A stretch of 64,000 bases of DNA, taken from positions 1 through 64,000 of the forward strand of contig JADGJC010000012.1 in NCBI GenBank assembly GCA_027596075.1, read 5' to 3'. This DNA is from Rhizophlyctis rosea (Eukaryota; Chytridiomycota; Chytridiomycetes; Rhizophlyctidales; Rhizophlyctidaceae). Shown in pieces: positions 45,511 to 57,896 of this stretch. Numbering within the stretch: the first letter of the stretch is position 1; the number at the start of each line of letters is the position of its first letter. The notes under the pieces are model-generated. The model was given only the letters and a program-made list of their open reading frames with translations, was not told the DNA's origin and did not search any database. A program made the position numbers and the translations under genes.

Positions 45511-48500
45511 ATGCATATTGAAGAGATCATATTAGAAGGGTTCAAGTCATATGCCACCAGAACCGTAATCAGTGGCTGGGACCCCGAGTTCAATGCAATC
45601 ACCGGCCTGAATGGCTCCGGGAAGTCGAATATCCTCGATTCAATATGTTTTGTATTGGGAATATCAACTCTCTCCCATGTATGTACACTGCTCTCCCGCA
45701 ACCTGTTCGCTTGATCCCCACTGACATATAGTTGCGCCTGATTGCAATAGGTTCGCGCCAACAATCTGCAAGATCTTGTTTACAAACGAGGCCAAGCGGG
45801 TGTAAACAAAGCATCGGTAACGATAGTATTCAACAATGCCGACAGAGAACGGTCACCACCGGGATATGAAAATGACCGCCAAATCTCAGTCACTCGTCAG
45901 GTGGGAGAACTCGTGCAATCCATTGGAGCAAACTTGGTGAGCGACGATCGCTCACCATGGTAATCAGGTTATTGTAAATGGAAGGAACAAGTACATTGTA
46001 AACGGGCGGAATCGCAATCAACAAGATGTCGCGAACCTGTTCCAATCCGTACAGTTGAACGTCAACAATCCACATTTCTTGATCATGCAGGGAAAGATCA
46101 CAAAAGTGCTGAATATGAAACCACCTGAAATTTTGGCGATGATCGAAGAGGCAGCGGGGACGCGCATGTTTGAGGATAGGAAGGACAAGGCACTGAAAAC
46201 TATGGACAAGAAAGAGAGTAAATTGAACGAGATCAAATCGGTGAGTACAGAGGCCATTCTTTCAGTCACCATTATCACATCCATATTGAGAAGGGTTTCC
46301 AGCTTCTCGAAAATGAGATTGGTCCAAAATTGGAGAAATTACGAGACTCAAAACGCGCCTTCCTTGAATACCAAAAGATCGACTCTGAACTCGGTCTCCT
46401 TAGCCGTCTAATTGTCGCCCATGAATTCATCCGAAATGAGGTATTTACATGTCAGCCATCCATTTCGATACGTAAATTGACCACTTGTCGTTCAGGACAA
46501 GTTGAAAGACGCCGGCCAAGAGTTGCAAGCCAAGAAGGATCGGATCACTGCATTGGAGCAATTGCAGACGGCGCTTGAAGATGAGATTGCACAGATTGCG
46601 GATCAGTTAGACGAAATTGCTTCTGAGCGGGAAAGGGTCAGTTCATTACACCACGAACAAGTCAATTGGCGTGTCTAACGGAATGAATTCAGAACGGCGG
46701 ACAGTTTCAGGCGCTGGAACATAGCTTCAAAGAAGCATCAAAGGAGCTGGTGAAAATAAAAACGCAATGTGATCTTCAAGCTGCAACGATTGCGGAAGAA
46801 GAGAAGAACAAAGTTGCCTTGGTTGAGTCGCAAGCTGAGGTATGCAGCACGTCAGTTTCTGCGGGTGGATATCAATCTGATATTCGTACATCGCAGACAG
46901 AGCAATCGCTGCGAGAGAGTCAAAGCAAACGTGACAAACTGACAGCAGCTTTCCAAACCACGCGTCAAGCCCATGATGAGAAGATGGAAAAGGTCAAGCA
47001 ACTTGAAGAACTGCTCCAGACTTTGACCACGGGAATGTCTTCAACAGAGGGCAAGGAGAATGGCTACATGGATCAATTGCAGAGTAAGTAGGAAACGCGG
47101 TCGCCCCAATAAGCGTGGGATGCTGATCATTGCGTCTGGTCAGATGCACGACAGGCCGTTATCACTGCGCAATCAGAGGGCGAGCAGGCGAAGGTGAAGA
47201 TCAACCACCTCAAGAAGGAGTTGCAAGCCAAAATGCCGAAAGCCAAAGCTGCTGAGAAGGAAAACTCTGCATTGATTGCCCAACTTCAAGAAAACAAGAA
47301 GAAAGTGCAGGCCATGAAAGTGCGTACAAAGGAATTGATCGGCAACTGTGAACAGAGCTAATCGCGTTCTGATGATGACAGCACGAGCTCGAGAACCTAC
47401 CGCAAAATCCCCAGCGCGAGATGGAACTGCTGCGACAGAAGCAGATCGAGCAAGATGCTGTCATGGACCTTCGCCAAGTATGGCCGCACTTAACCCACTA
47501 ATCCCATATGAGATGCTGATTTTTCTTGTCAGCGTGTGGACAACACTGAGCGGGACCTCGGGAATATGAGATTCAACTACAGTGACCCTGCCCCCAACTT
47601 TGATCGCCGAAAAGTGAAAGGGCTCGTTGCGGAATTGATCAATATTCCGAAGGAAAATGTCGACGCCGCTACGGCTTTGGAAGTATGCGCCGGTGGGAAA
47701 CTTTACCAGGTAAGGGGATTGAGATGCGATATGGGATGTTTTCGCCATTCATAGGCTGCATCTCACACTCTCCGCAGGTGGTCGTTGAATCTGAAGTGGT
47801 TGCTACGCAACTACTTGAACGCGGCAAACTGAAGAAACGTGTCACGATCATTCCTTTGAATAAGATTGCGGCTTTCCAGATCGCTGCAGAGGTACCATCC
47901 CATGCCAGCGTTTTGTTTACATTCCGGAATGAATTACTAAACATGTTTATGCATTTCAATCAGCGCATCACAACGGCCAAGAGATTAGCACCAGGCAGTT
48001 GCGACCTTGCTCTGAACATGATCGGATACGACGACGAAATTGCAGCGGCCATGAACTATGTCTTTGGCAGCACCATCATTTGCAAAGGTATCATGGTCTC
48101 TGACAACACGCGCTCGATCCATGTGATACTTAATGTCTAATTTAGATGCCGCGACTGCGAAATTGGTCACCTTCGACCGCAACGTCCGCATGCGATCCGT
48201 CACTTTGGATGGCGACACGTATGATCCATCTGGACAACTGTCTGGCGGATCCAAGCCCAACTCCGCAGGCATCTTGCTGAAAGTGGGAGCATTGAAAACC
48301 ATGAGGGCGGAATTGGCTGTCCATGAGAAGAGGCTTGCGGCTATTGTTGAGGAGCTGGAGGAGTGTCAACGGGTTGTTGGTTTGCATAATGGAATCAAAC
48401 AGAGGCTGGAATTGAAGGAACATGAAGGGAAGCTGATGGAGGAGAGAATGTCGAAGAATGCTAGTACGCAGGTGACTACGGATTGCAAACTCCTTTGCGC

Positions 48501-50473
48501 GGAACAAAACTAACACGATCTTTTCCATTGCAGGTTATTGCGCAGGTGGAGGCCCTCAAGACGCAGCTGGAAGAACAGCAGATCGCCATTCAGGATTGTG
48601 CTCGACGTAAAGCAGAGGGTCAGGAACGATGTAAGCAGATCGAACAAGAAATGCATGAGCTTACGAATCATCGTGAAGAGAAGTTGAAGTCATTGGAGGT
48701 TTGGATCGGAACACATAGAGATCGCATTCGGATGATTTACTCAAGGGATGTTTTACAGAAAGAGCTTGCGAAAGGGAAGAAAGACTTGGCTGCAAGTGCG
48801 CCGACCATCACGAAAGTACAGCAGGAGATCGATGTGGCAAATGAAGAGGCTGGTAAGAGCCGGACATTTTGATCGGCTTACCCTGAAGAAATGCTGACCC
48901 ATGCAATTTCAGCTCAATTTGAGGAGGAGATCAAGCGTATAGGAGAACAGATTAAGGCTGCCGATGCGCTGATCGAGGGACACAGACGTGCCGAAGAGGA
49001 ACTGAAGCAGCAGCTCGTCAAAGTCAAGGTACCGGTTTTGACTGCCGTTCTTGCTTCAAGCAGAAGATTAAGCAAATATCAACTTCCCCAGCACGTCTTC
49101 GATGCAGCAGAATCCGAATTGGCTCGCGAGAGAGAATCGCTCGCGCAATTCGACGTGGAAGCCAAACAACTGGAGGCGCAGCGGAAGGTCAAAAAGCAGG
49201 AAATCGAGAATGGGAAATTGGAAGTTCAGCAGCTCAAATTGGATCTGGACCGGTTCCATAGCGAGAGAGAGCATGCTGCCAAGACCGTGAAGGGGATGCT
49301 GAAGGATTACCCGTGGATTCCGGATCAGAAACAGTAAGTATTGACGTTGACGGGCCCTCGGATAAGGAATTGGCTTGAGGCTGATGGGCAGCATTCAGAT
49401 TTTTCGGAAAGCCGAATACGGATTTTGATTTCGGAAAGCATGACGTCAATGAATGCAAAAAACGGAAGAAGCACCTGGAAGAGCGGCATAAGACTTTGGA
49501 AAGATCCATTGACCGACATGTGATGGATAAGTTTGATCGGTCGGTATTTTGGAATGCAGATACATCCGCATAGCCGCACTGACATTCGGTAATCAAAAGG
49601 GTGGAGAAGAACGAAGTGGAACTGAAGAAGAAGCTGGCCACCGTTGTCAAGGATAAAACGAAGATCCAAGAAACGATAGGCGAGCTTGATAAGTACAAGA
49701 AAGAGGCGCTGCTGAAAACATGGGGGAAAGTCAATGGGTGAGTGATTTTGGCGTCTCATGAGAGCATCTAACAACATCGAATTGGAAACATTGATATGGC
49801 GCATATAATACAGAGATTTCGGAGCCATCTTTGGCGATCTCTTGCCCGGAAATACTTCCAAACTTGAACCTCCTGAAGGACAAGATATCACCGAGGGTCT
49901 GGAGGTGAAGGTGGCGCTTGGAGGGGTGTGGAAGCAAACTTTGACGGAATTGAGTGGAGGTCAAAGGTCAGCGTCTTCCTCTATACGCATTCTGATTGGA
50001 TTTGCTCACTCTTCAATCTGTCCATTAACTTAACACCAATCAAACGACTTCAGATCATTGATCGCCCTAGCACTCATCCTCTCCCTCCTCCAATTCAAAC
50101 CTGCCCCGATGTACATTCTGGACGAAGTCGACGCTGCACTGGACCCGAGCCACACGCAAAACATTGGGTTGTTGTTGCGGAATCGGTTCAAGGGGAGTCA
50201 GTTCATCATCGTCAGTTTGAAGGATGGGATGTTTACGAATGCGAATGTGTTGTTCAAGACGAAGTTCCGGGATGGAGTGTCTACTGTTGAGGTGAGTTTG
50301 TTCGGGGTGATTGGAGTTGTATGAAACAATGATGGAGAGATGAAGACTGATGAAAATGGTATATGCAGCGGGTAGCACAGGCAGCGAAGGAGAATGCGAG
50401 TGCGATGAGGAAGGGGAAGCATCCTGGGTTGGCGCGAGTAGGTAGTGGGATGCCACTGACGCCAAGGCATTGA
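45511..50473 (+). CDS. SMC2: SMC2, condensin ATPase subunit
   Basis: Structural maintenance of chromosomes protein 2, partner of SMC4 in condensin. ATG at 45511 begins [18 protein letters not shown]; Walker A is [12 protein letters not shown]. The SMC2-typical [20 protein letters not shown] and [20 protein letters not shown] follow. Coiled-coil arms flank a hinge at about 47640-48290 ([62 protein letters not shown]). The C-terminal head has the ABC signature [10 protein letters not shown], Walker [20 protein letters not shown] and the D/H-loop region [20 protein letters not shown]. The protein ends GMPLTPRH, stop 50471-50473. About 18 short introns; all ATPase motifs are intact. Confidence 0.96.
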
Positions 50474-50537
50474 GTATGGATGATTTCGAATTTGGAGTGT
50501 GTTACATATTGGGAAGTTACTTTTACATTTAATGTAC

Positions 50538-50543
50538 AATAAA
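50538..50543 (+). terminator. AATAAA polyadenylation signal of SMC2
   Basis: A perfect AATAAA 65 nt past the SMC2 stop, inside the 138-bp gap before the convergent MerT-HMA gene. Transcripts of the two genes probably overlap at their 3' ends. Confidence 0.6.
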
Positions 50544-50611
50544 TGTCTATTCGTGCAAACCGTTGATGCTTCGGGATCGGCGTGTACCAAGGGCTTCTAA
50601 TGGCGGATGCA

Positions 50612-51417
50612 TCAAATCTCACAAGGAACCTCGTTTGCTATTTTCACCAAGTTGGTACGGTATTCAAAATCCACTGCTGCGATCTTCGATTTGATGATTT
50701 TCGTTGCAGTGTTATCGTCTACACCGGCCTCGACCGGAACTTTGACCATGACCGTCTTTTCTGAGAAGTAAACTTCGGATGAATCGACCTCTGGTATGCC
50801 GTCCAATGCCCCTTTCACGCGACTAGCACACCCTTCGCACTTCATGCCCAGAACTGTAAACTCGTACATGGTACACAGTCTCCCCGATTGAGTCGCCTCC
50901 TCAGCTAAGTCTTTGCTCTGCGGCGGTGTGAGGAGCCAGTTGGAAGGGTAGATCGGCAACGTCCCCAACTTGCCAACCAAAGAGGAGAAGGTGCGCGACA
51001 AGGTGTTGGTGTTATGCGAGGCGACAATCTCCGGACTGGTCATCAACAAAACAGATACGAGAGATGCGGTGGCTGTTTTGCGGTTCCATCCATAGGTGTA
51101 GAGGTTGTAGGTTAGGAGGGTTACGGTGAGAGTTGTGAGGATTGGTCGGTATGGTGTTAGGATTGCGAAGCTGGTGAATATTCAAATGGTGTTGGTAAGT
51201 AAAGAGTAATGTTTGCAGAGTGACGCTCCCGTACTTACCCTGCACATCCCAGCGAAAGGTAGTTGAGTAGGAGTTGGATAACGCAACAGGAGGAGGAGAG
51301 AAGCGCGAGGAGGATTGAGGAGTAGCGAGGGATAGCTTGGGATTGTGGGACCATTTGTGATCGGTGGAAGGAAGCTGGTGGGGAAGGTTCGCGGCGTGAA
51401 GTTTCTTTCGTTGACAT
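50612..51417 (-). CDS. MerT-like membrane protein fused to a heavy-metal-associated (HMA) domain
   Basis: Predicted 245 residues from two exons (51239-51417 and 50612-51170); an in-frame TAA lies just upstream of the ATG at 51415-51417. After a polar N-terminus, helix 1 reads LLALLSSSCCVIQLLLNYLS with a vicinal Cys pair, followed by LGCAGFAILTPYRPILTTLT and helix 2. This repeats the layout of bacterial mercuric transporter MerT: Cys-Cys in helix 1, a Gly-Ala turn, then L-T-x-YRPI. Two further hydrophobic stretches follow. Residues ~175-245 are an HMA domain (EFTVLGMKCEGCASRVKGAL) with the metal-binding GMxCxxC, as in MerP and copper chaperones. A MerT plus MerP-like fusion is known in bacteria (MerTP). 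The gene has a spliceosomal intron, so it is truly eukaryotic. Mercury, copper or another soft metal is possible. Confidence 0.75.
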
Positions 51418-51900
51418 TTTGATTGGTGTGTGTTATTTTGGCAATGGAGGGAGACGAGTGAAAGCAGAACCTGTTGCTAATAATGGGCACTTACCGCCCC
51501 GCCAATCAGTATCGATTACATAATAGCCTCGCGCCGCCAGCTCGCAGGGTTCTGGCGTCACGACCACGAAACACCAAAAACGCATAGACTTAGCCTCTGG
51601 CCAATGGTCATTTAGGAAGTCGGGTATGGGATCTTGAAACTGCTTCCATGCATCTTCAGTGCGAGATCCATGTTTTGGCCTTGGATTTGCTTTCAAGCAT
51701 GATTGTGACATTGCTTCAAATCAGCACATCGATCCCATTCAGTATCACTTGATTCACCTTCTCTCATTGATTCACATGAATGCCCCGCAAACAGCATGAT
51801 GATTGACTCTGCTACACGACCCGATGTACTGAGTATATATGCAAACCACAATGCTTGTGCAACTCCCCTCATCAAACCCCTCCCCATGATCATGTTACTT
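51418..51900. other. Intergenic with one unexplained minus-strand frame
   Basis: Promoter side of the MerT-HMA gene and 3' flank of the PHF14-like gene. A minus-strand frame from about 51711 to 51490 (starting MSQSCLKANPRPKHG, including FWCFVVVTPEPCELAARGYY) has protein-like composition and is followed by a good donor (GTAAGTG). It could be a small gene or exon; I do not recognise a family, and the TAA ahead of the MerT-HMA start shows it is not part of that protein. Confidence 0.35.
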
Positions 51901-54537
51901 CTACTTTGGAGATGTCGGACTATATCTAGCCGGCGGACCAGTTTTCACTCGTCGTGCCCTCCCTTGCGCCAACGGGACATCCCCACCAGACGCCTCGTCC
52001 CCGTCCTCCTTCTTTACACCCCCCACATCCCCAATCCCATCCTGCTCCACTTCTTCGTCATCTGTGCTCGAATCACACGCCTCACACCTATGATGGACAA
52101 GAGCATTGGATACTGACCCCCCAGCCGAGAACTTAAAAAAAAAAAAAAACATACCTCCAAGCAAACCCCCTAGGAACCGGCTTTTCCAACGGCGGATCCA
52201 CACACCCGAAATGAAACAACTTATGACAACGTTCACACTCCACCAACCGATGCGCCTTCGGCGTATTCGTACCGACGGACGATTCAAACGTTTTGCATAC
52301 GGAACAGAGGCCAACGGGGTCACGCCTGACGGACGGTGGTGTAAGATCTCCTCCCGCTGATGACGACGGCGCAGATGTAGGTTCTGCTTTGACTGCACCG
52401 TGACGTCGCCTCTTATGATGGCTGCCGTAGCTGAGTGCTGGTGAGTTTCTGTTGGAGCTTATCCCGCGAGGAGGCGGCGGCTTCGGTGCATGTTCCAACG
52501 TCTCATGATACGCATCCAGGAACATCGTCGCATACGCAGGATCAAGAGCTAAGGTGTCTCCAGACTGTACAAAAGCTTCAATGATGCTGAAGTCGCTGGT
52601 GTCATGCGAAGCCGGTGGACTTTCGCCGAATGTTACCAATGTGCTCAGAATGTTGTGTTTGAGGGCATCCGTGGCGTCTTTCCTGATCTGGACGTCTTCT
52701 CGCGCTTGTGCCAAGATGCCTTCCAATTTGTTTAGTTCCTCCGTTGCGGTTGGGGTGTCGTAATCTACATTCCATTTCGCGGCCTCAAGTCGACATTGCT
52801 CATGCAACAAATGGCGGATTTCTCCCTCCTGCCGGCGCTTCATGTCGGCATATGCAGATTCGAGGAAGGGACGAGGATCGTTGACTTGTTGAGAAGTGAT
52901 TCCATTTTGCGCCACAGGGTCGGTGAATTGGTCGACTACTTTCTCTTTCTGTCGAACCCAGCGAGCCCATCGATTCAACTGCGCACAGGTGAAGGCCGAC
53001 TAATCAGACTCCGGCCAGAATGTGTATCAGGACGAAAACCTGATTTACCTGAGGCTCATCCGCGGATCCGTGCTGCTTGCAATATTGGAACCATGGATCC
53101 GCCATGTCCTCGTCAGTGACCTCCTCCAGCAAACCGAGGTCAGCAGCGCATGTGGCATGGAACTATAAATGATTGATAAGCCGCCAAAGTGAATGTTGTT
53201 ACAGCTCCTACTCGACCTACCGACTTCTTGCATCCGTGTGCTTGGCAAGGTATCTTGCAACCGAACTTGGCATTGTCCTCATTTGTACAAAGGGAACATA
53301 CCTATGTGGTTCGAGAGTTAGCAATGATATTGATCTAGTGAATCGCATTCTTCTCTTACCATATCCCAGCATTTTGGGTAGATTGCCTCCAGATCAATAT
53401 TCGCAATTCTGTCATTGTGGCGTTAGCACTCCATATTCTCACGTCATTCAAAACCTTTGCCATAGCTTACGTATTTTCATCGAATTCCTGAAACAATGGT
53501 GCAGTGGTTAGTACATTGTATCTCAAGAGATACAAAAGCGAGTCAACGCTTACCACATCTTCATTCCACCAGACACACAATACGTGCACCCACATGTCTG
53601 AATCGCCCACCCGTTTCACTGCACCCTCCTTCTTCGGGCAAAGTACGCACGTCTAGCAGTAAGGAGCAATGGTCTATCAAAACTGCAACACTCTTTGGGA
53701 TCTTCCCCATTCATGCTTACCGCTATAAAAGGATCAACAGCATTGCACCTGTCGCACAGCCACCCGACGGGCGATACGTTGCCCACGCCGTAACAATTTC
53801 GGTGGACTGTCACAGGACATGCTGGACTGGTGCATTTTATCAACTCGTCCCCTGCGCTTCCGCTTTTGTGACAACAGCAACAAATATTTGGATTTTTCGC
53901 TTTCTGTAAATCCCAATCATTTTCAATAGGTCGCTCTATCCCACATAAGTGCAAGAGTAAACCACCATCAACCTACCCATTCAGCAAGGACGCGATCCCT
54001 TTCCATTTGATGTGTATTCTGGATGATGTACCGACTCAAAAAAGGTTGCAAAGGCTGCGCCTTCTCCTCGATTTCGACCGCCTTCCCCTTTCCCTTCACA
54101 TCGCCAGCTTTTGTCTTTGCCGACTTTCTTCCCTTCGAAGGGGCAGCCGTCCTGGCTTTCCGCCGTTTGGGACTTTCAGCAGCAGCGTCTCCGGCATTGT
54201 GTTTGCGTTTGTGACTTGTTTTGGCTGACGCTGCAGGAACAAAAGAAGAGTCAGTCCTGTTGTATATTCCGGTGTGCCAACTCGCGGTGAGCGTGGGAAC
54301 GTAAACAAAAACTGACGCATAGTATTGACTGAACGACCAAGTTGGTGCCTGAGAATGAGCGAGAAGGTGTCTGATGTTCAAAAGAAGTATGAAAGCCACG
54401 ACAGCTGCGGTAGGATGTACGAAACGCTATCCTTGATAGTTTTCGGGTATGGCTGATAGTTGCGACCACAATTGTAGATCTGAAGCTGCGGGGGAAGGAA
54501 GACCACGGCCGGTTTCAGGCCTGGCCTTTCTTCCCAT
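51901..54537 (-). CDS. PHF14-like multi-PHD-finger chromatin protein
   Basis: Nuclear histone-reader candidate. A Lys/Arg-rich nuclear-localisation segment (54010-54230; KTSHKRKHNAGDAAAESPKRR) precedes PHD1 (NICCCCHKSGSAGDELIKC, VTVHRNCYGVG, GWLCDRC). It continues directly into an extended PHD: CVLCPKKEGAVKRVG, WVHVLCVWWNEDV, then zinc ligands near 53300 and FHATC, and ADPWFQYCKQHG. The DPxFxYCKQH ending is characteristic of PHF14 rather than JADE or BRPF. A coiled middle follows (52400-52978), then a second classical PHD at 52133-52335 (LCSVCKTFESSV, LVECERCHKLFHFGCVDPPL, WRCEAC), its last Cys pair coming from the final exon after an intron with a poly-T run. Stop TAG at 51901. The 5' end is uncertain: the nearest good ATG (54535-54537, MGRKARPETGRGLPSP) needs an intron I could not place. 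Confidence 0.75.
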
Positions 54538-55310
54538 ATGTTGACGTAATCAATGGGGGTGTGGCGCTTATCTCCGCAGCAGCAGGGGTTCAGAACGATA
54601 GCATACTTTCATGAGAAGCTAACAATCAGAGCAGTTCACCATCTTCAAGCAACGGGTAATCGCCTAGCTTCGCTTATGTCGTGGCGGGCAACACATAAAG
54701 CTCATCATCGTGCTCAAAAATGAGATCGTTATCTTGAGCTCAGCATCCAAGGCATGCAGTGACACTACACTCATTCATTGGTGGCGGCCTTTCATTGAAC
54801 ATCATCCATGCCCTCAAATCCGCCACGGCGGTGCAGTCGGAATGCACTACTTGTTGGCAGCCATCAGAAGTCTTTGGCGAGTGTTTCTTGTTTCAAAATT
54901 GGATATTAGAGCGAACGAGAAGCGAGAAGTGTCGGAGACCTTCCATGGCAAAGTAGAATGATTGGAAGTATTGGACAGACTCTCACAAACACATGGCACA
55001 ATTGAACAACGCATCATTTGCGGACCCTAAGAGTTCAAACGCATCGGAAACAGAATCAAGCATTGGTACAAACCGAACTGATCCTGAACAAGCTACACGA
55101 TATTTACTTATCATGTTTACACTATTGAAACAAGCTATCTACATACTTGGGGGTGATATGATACAATTAATACATGAGTCTAGACCACTAAGCATCAGGA
55201 ACCCTGAAGAAGCATTTATGCCTATCGGTTCCCTGAGTCAGACCGTGTCTCTTCTTCTAAACATGGCATTGATGCTGATAGATAGTTGAAAACTACGCCC
55301 AGGAAGCCGC
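54538..55310. other. Intergenic between PHF14-like and aquaporin genes
   Basis: 773 bp between two minus-strand genes: promoter of the PHF14-like gene and 3' flank of the aquaporin gene. Two plus-strand frames (54710-54961 and 54993-55289) are short and unrecognised. Confidence 0.45.
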
Positions 55311-56562
55311 CTAAGAATGAAAGATCCAGTTGAGAATGGCTTCGTGATACATATTGGTGTACAGCACGCGGAAACAGGTTCCAAGATATATACCTATCAG
55401 CGGTGCCACCACATAAATCCATGTGGTGGGGAGATCATTGTCTTGAGATAGTAGAGCCGCTGCCAAGGATCGGAATGGGTTCATTGCTCCCCCTCCAAAG
55501 GGCCTGCGCGAGAAAGATGCCCATCAGCCATCGCAGTTTGAAATGGAGACATTGTTGCCACAACTTACGCAGCCATGAATGCTCCCACTGCAGCAACACA
55601 TCCCACCGCTGCTGCAGCATTGACCCCAACAATCTTTCCCCGCCTTGCTACAGCCAGTACAACCGAGATGAACATGAAGGACACAAACAGTTCTAGTGAG
55701 AAGGCTTGGGCACGGGTGAAGTTTCCCTTGACACGGGTTCCACCAAGGTGATGGACGTCCCCAAAGAGGGATTCAAGAGCCAGAGCAGCAAAGATTGCGC
55801 CGAGGAATTGGGAGGCAATGTAAAAGGGAACTCGCCAGAGAGGGAAGGAGCGGAGGAGGGTGAAGGATAGTGTTATTACAGGGTTGAAGTGTGCTGAAGG
55901 AGCGCAAGGTTTAGGGTTGCGGATAACCAATGTGCAGCGGGAGCGCCTACCTCCACTGACATGTCCAAAAGAGGAGTTCAAGTAGACGATGGCGAGGCCA
56001 ATGGCTAATGCTTGGCCATCCATTGTGATGTTGCGAGTGGGGAGGGTAATGTCCGCGATCAATGTTATTCTGTTCGGATTATGATGGTAAATCACCACGG
56101 AGTACTTCCCCTTGAGACTGAGTGCAACTTACCCAGAATCAACAAAAACGAGCATGAAGGTTCCTGAGGGGGGCACAATGGTTTAGACACCTTCCACATT
56201 CATGAGAGATAGCAACCGCACATACCAATAAACTCTACCAACCACCTCCGCAATTCATGTTTTCTTCCCTCCATTTCCCCAATACACCACCGCAAATCAT
56301 CCTCCTTCAGTGCTCTTCGCTCATTGTCATTTCTCCACTTCCCTTCCCGGTCGTCGACAACACTCGGAACTTCCTCTGCATGAATATTGAATCCTACTAC
56401 ATGGCGTCTTGTTGAGCCGTGAGCAATTCGTGATATGGGTGGCGCTAATGTTCCCTCTTCTGGATCCTTTGACAATATTGGGAGCGAACTTTGGTTAGCT
56501 GTGGCAGGTTGCCGAGTTATCCGAGGAGTGTGAAGGATGGGAGCTTCTTTTGCTTCTGTCAT
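55311..56562 (-). CDS. Aquaporin (MIP family) with altered NPA motifs
   Basis: Membrane channel for water or small neutral solutes. The ATG at 56560-56562 starts a ~115-residue charged cytosolic N-terminus, then helix 1 begins at RRWLVEFIG and continues after an intron as TFMLVFVDSG. Loop B reads SGAHFNPVITLSF and loop E GPFGGGAMNPFRSLAAALLS, so the two half-helices carry NPV and NPF where most aquaporins have NPA; the selectivity-filter Arg after the second box is kept. The remaining helices are clear (WRVPFYIASQFLGAIFAALA, FSLELFVSFMFISVVLAVA, GVNAAAAVGCVAAVGAFMAA, WIYVVAPLIGIYLG). Stop TAG at 55311-55313. About five introns. No long Phe-Gly/Pro glycerol-facilitator loop was seen; transport specificity cannot be read. 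Confidence 0.88.
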
Positions 56563-57896
56563 AGGTATGGGCGGTGCTGTTGTTGGGGGGAATGAGGAGG
56601 TGCTAGAAAGTGACGGGAGTCTGATAGACTTGGTAACTTATAATATTTTGTCAGGTAGACTCTGTCGCTGACGCCGGGTTTCTTATGAGGAAGAGTGCGT
56701 TGTGAAGAGGACTATTTGCAAAATACTTGGCTCACTCACTGTCTCTCTCTGTCTGCCCTTTTTCCCACAATCAAAGTTTGCTCACAAAGTTTAGGTTTCA
56801 TGCTCACAAGTGGTGCCAGTGCAGTGCTGTGGGCCTATGCCGACCCTTCCCTTCATGACCCTTCAGTGTCACAGTCCCACTCAAGTGACACCCACCCACT
56901 GTGCACACTGCACAAGTTACAACTGCACACTGTGCACCGATTTGTTTACATTGGGGCCCCAGCCTGCCGCAATGCGATTTGAGGGGGGCGTGGGGCCGCA
57001 TGATGATGGGCCCCAGGATGAGCCCACATGGGTGCGGCACGGCCCCAGAAGCTTGAAACTTTGAGTGTTGCTATTGCTGCCAAGAATCCACCATGTCGGA
57101 CCCAATGTGCCGAGAGTGCCGATCCCACCGTTACATCCAAGCCCCCGGTCCCACAAAACAAAAGATTCGGTGTGGCACTCAACGGGAGCCACCCATTTCA
57201 GCCGATTGGAGTGTCATTAACCAGCCGCTTTGCCGGCAATGCAGCCGCACAATTCGCCGTCGCTGTGCCACCCAATTCATCACATGGGTAAAGCTCAAGC
57301 CACACCGCGCCTCAACATCACTGTGCCCTCATTCAGGTCCTTCCCTCATGGGCTTGTGCCACCCGTGCCAATCTCCTCACATGTCCCATCACCATTCTCG
57401 TGCTTTCACACGCTGCTTGCTGGCTGCTTCCACTGCTTGTCGGTCCCAGCTCTGGGCACTTCACACCCAACCGTCCCTTTCTTGGTCTCAACATACGCTA
57501 CCTGTATCTGCTCTGAGAAGCTGGAGCAGTTACACCTCCGGATTGCAAAGTTGCTGACCGGTCGGACCACCATCGCCTCACGAAAAGTTACGGTAAGATG
57601 CTTTCGCCGCCGTGGGAAGAGTCTTCTGAGTTTACCACGTGAGAAACTGACAAAGGCTATTATTAGCGTCAACATTCATAAGCATTCATACACCCTCAGC
57701 TAATACGACGTGCCATGAAGTGCTGACATCGTCGTCACAGTGTATTACCAAAAGGGACTATTTGCCGATTGACGGCTCCTGGTATGATACCACATCAGTA
57801 AACAAAACCAAAGTCCGTTGGTATTGAGTCATATTCCAGCTAGGAAAGGATAAGAACTCTCCGGAACCCCGAGTTATTGCCCCAGTCTTGCGCAGC
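56563..57896. other. Divergent intergenic region before ATG2
   Basis: 1.33 kb between head-to-head genes. It contains short direct words (CTGTGCAC, TGCACACTG near 56895-56940) and GC-rich patches with GGGGCCCC-type palindromes (56950-57055). A 154-codon plus frame (57093-57557) is Cys/Ser/His-rich but unlinked to any family. I see no gene. Confidence 0.45.

Noticed and set aside
57093..57557. Cys/His-rich 154-codon gene before ATG2
   Set aside because: Cys spacing fits no zinc finger, no splice links and neighbouring frames are equally open; probably GC-rich intergenic DNA.
34008..57570. GACCGGTCGGACCA present at about 34008 and 57557, considered as a dispersed element
   Set aside because: Only 14 bases match and half is a palindrome; flanks differ, so chance is likely.
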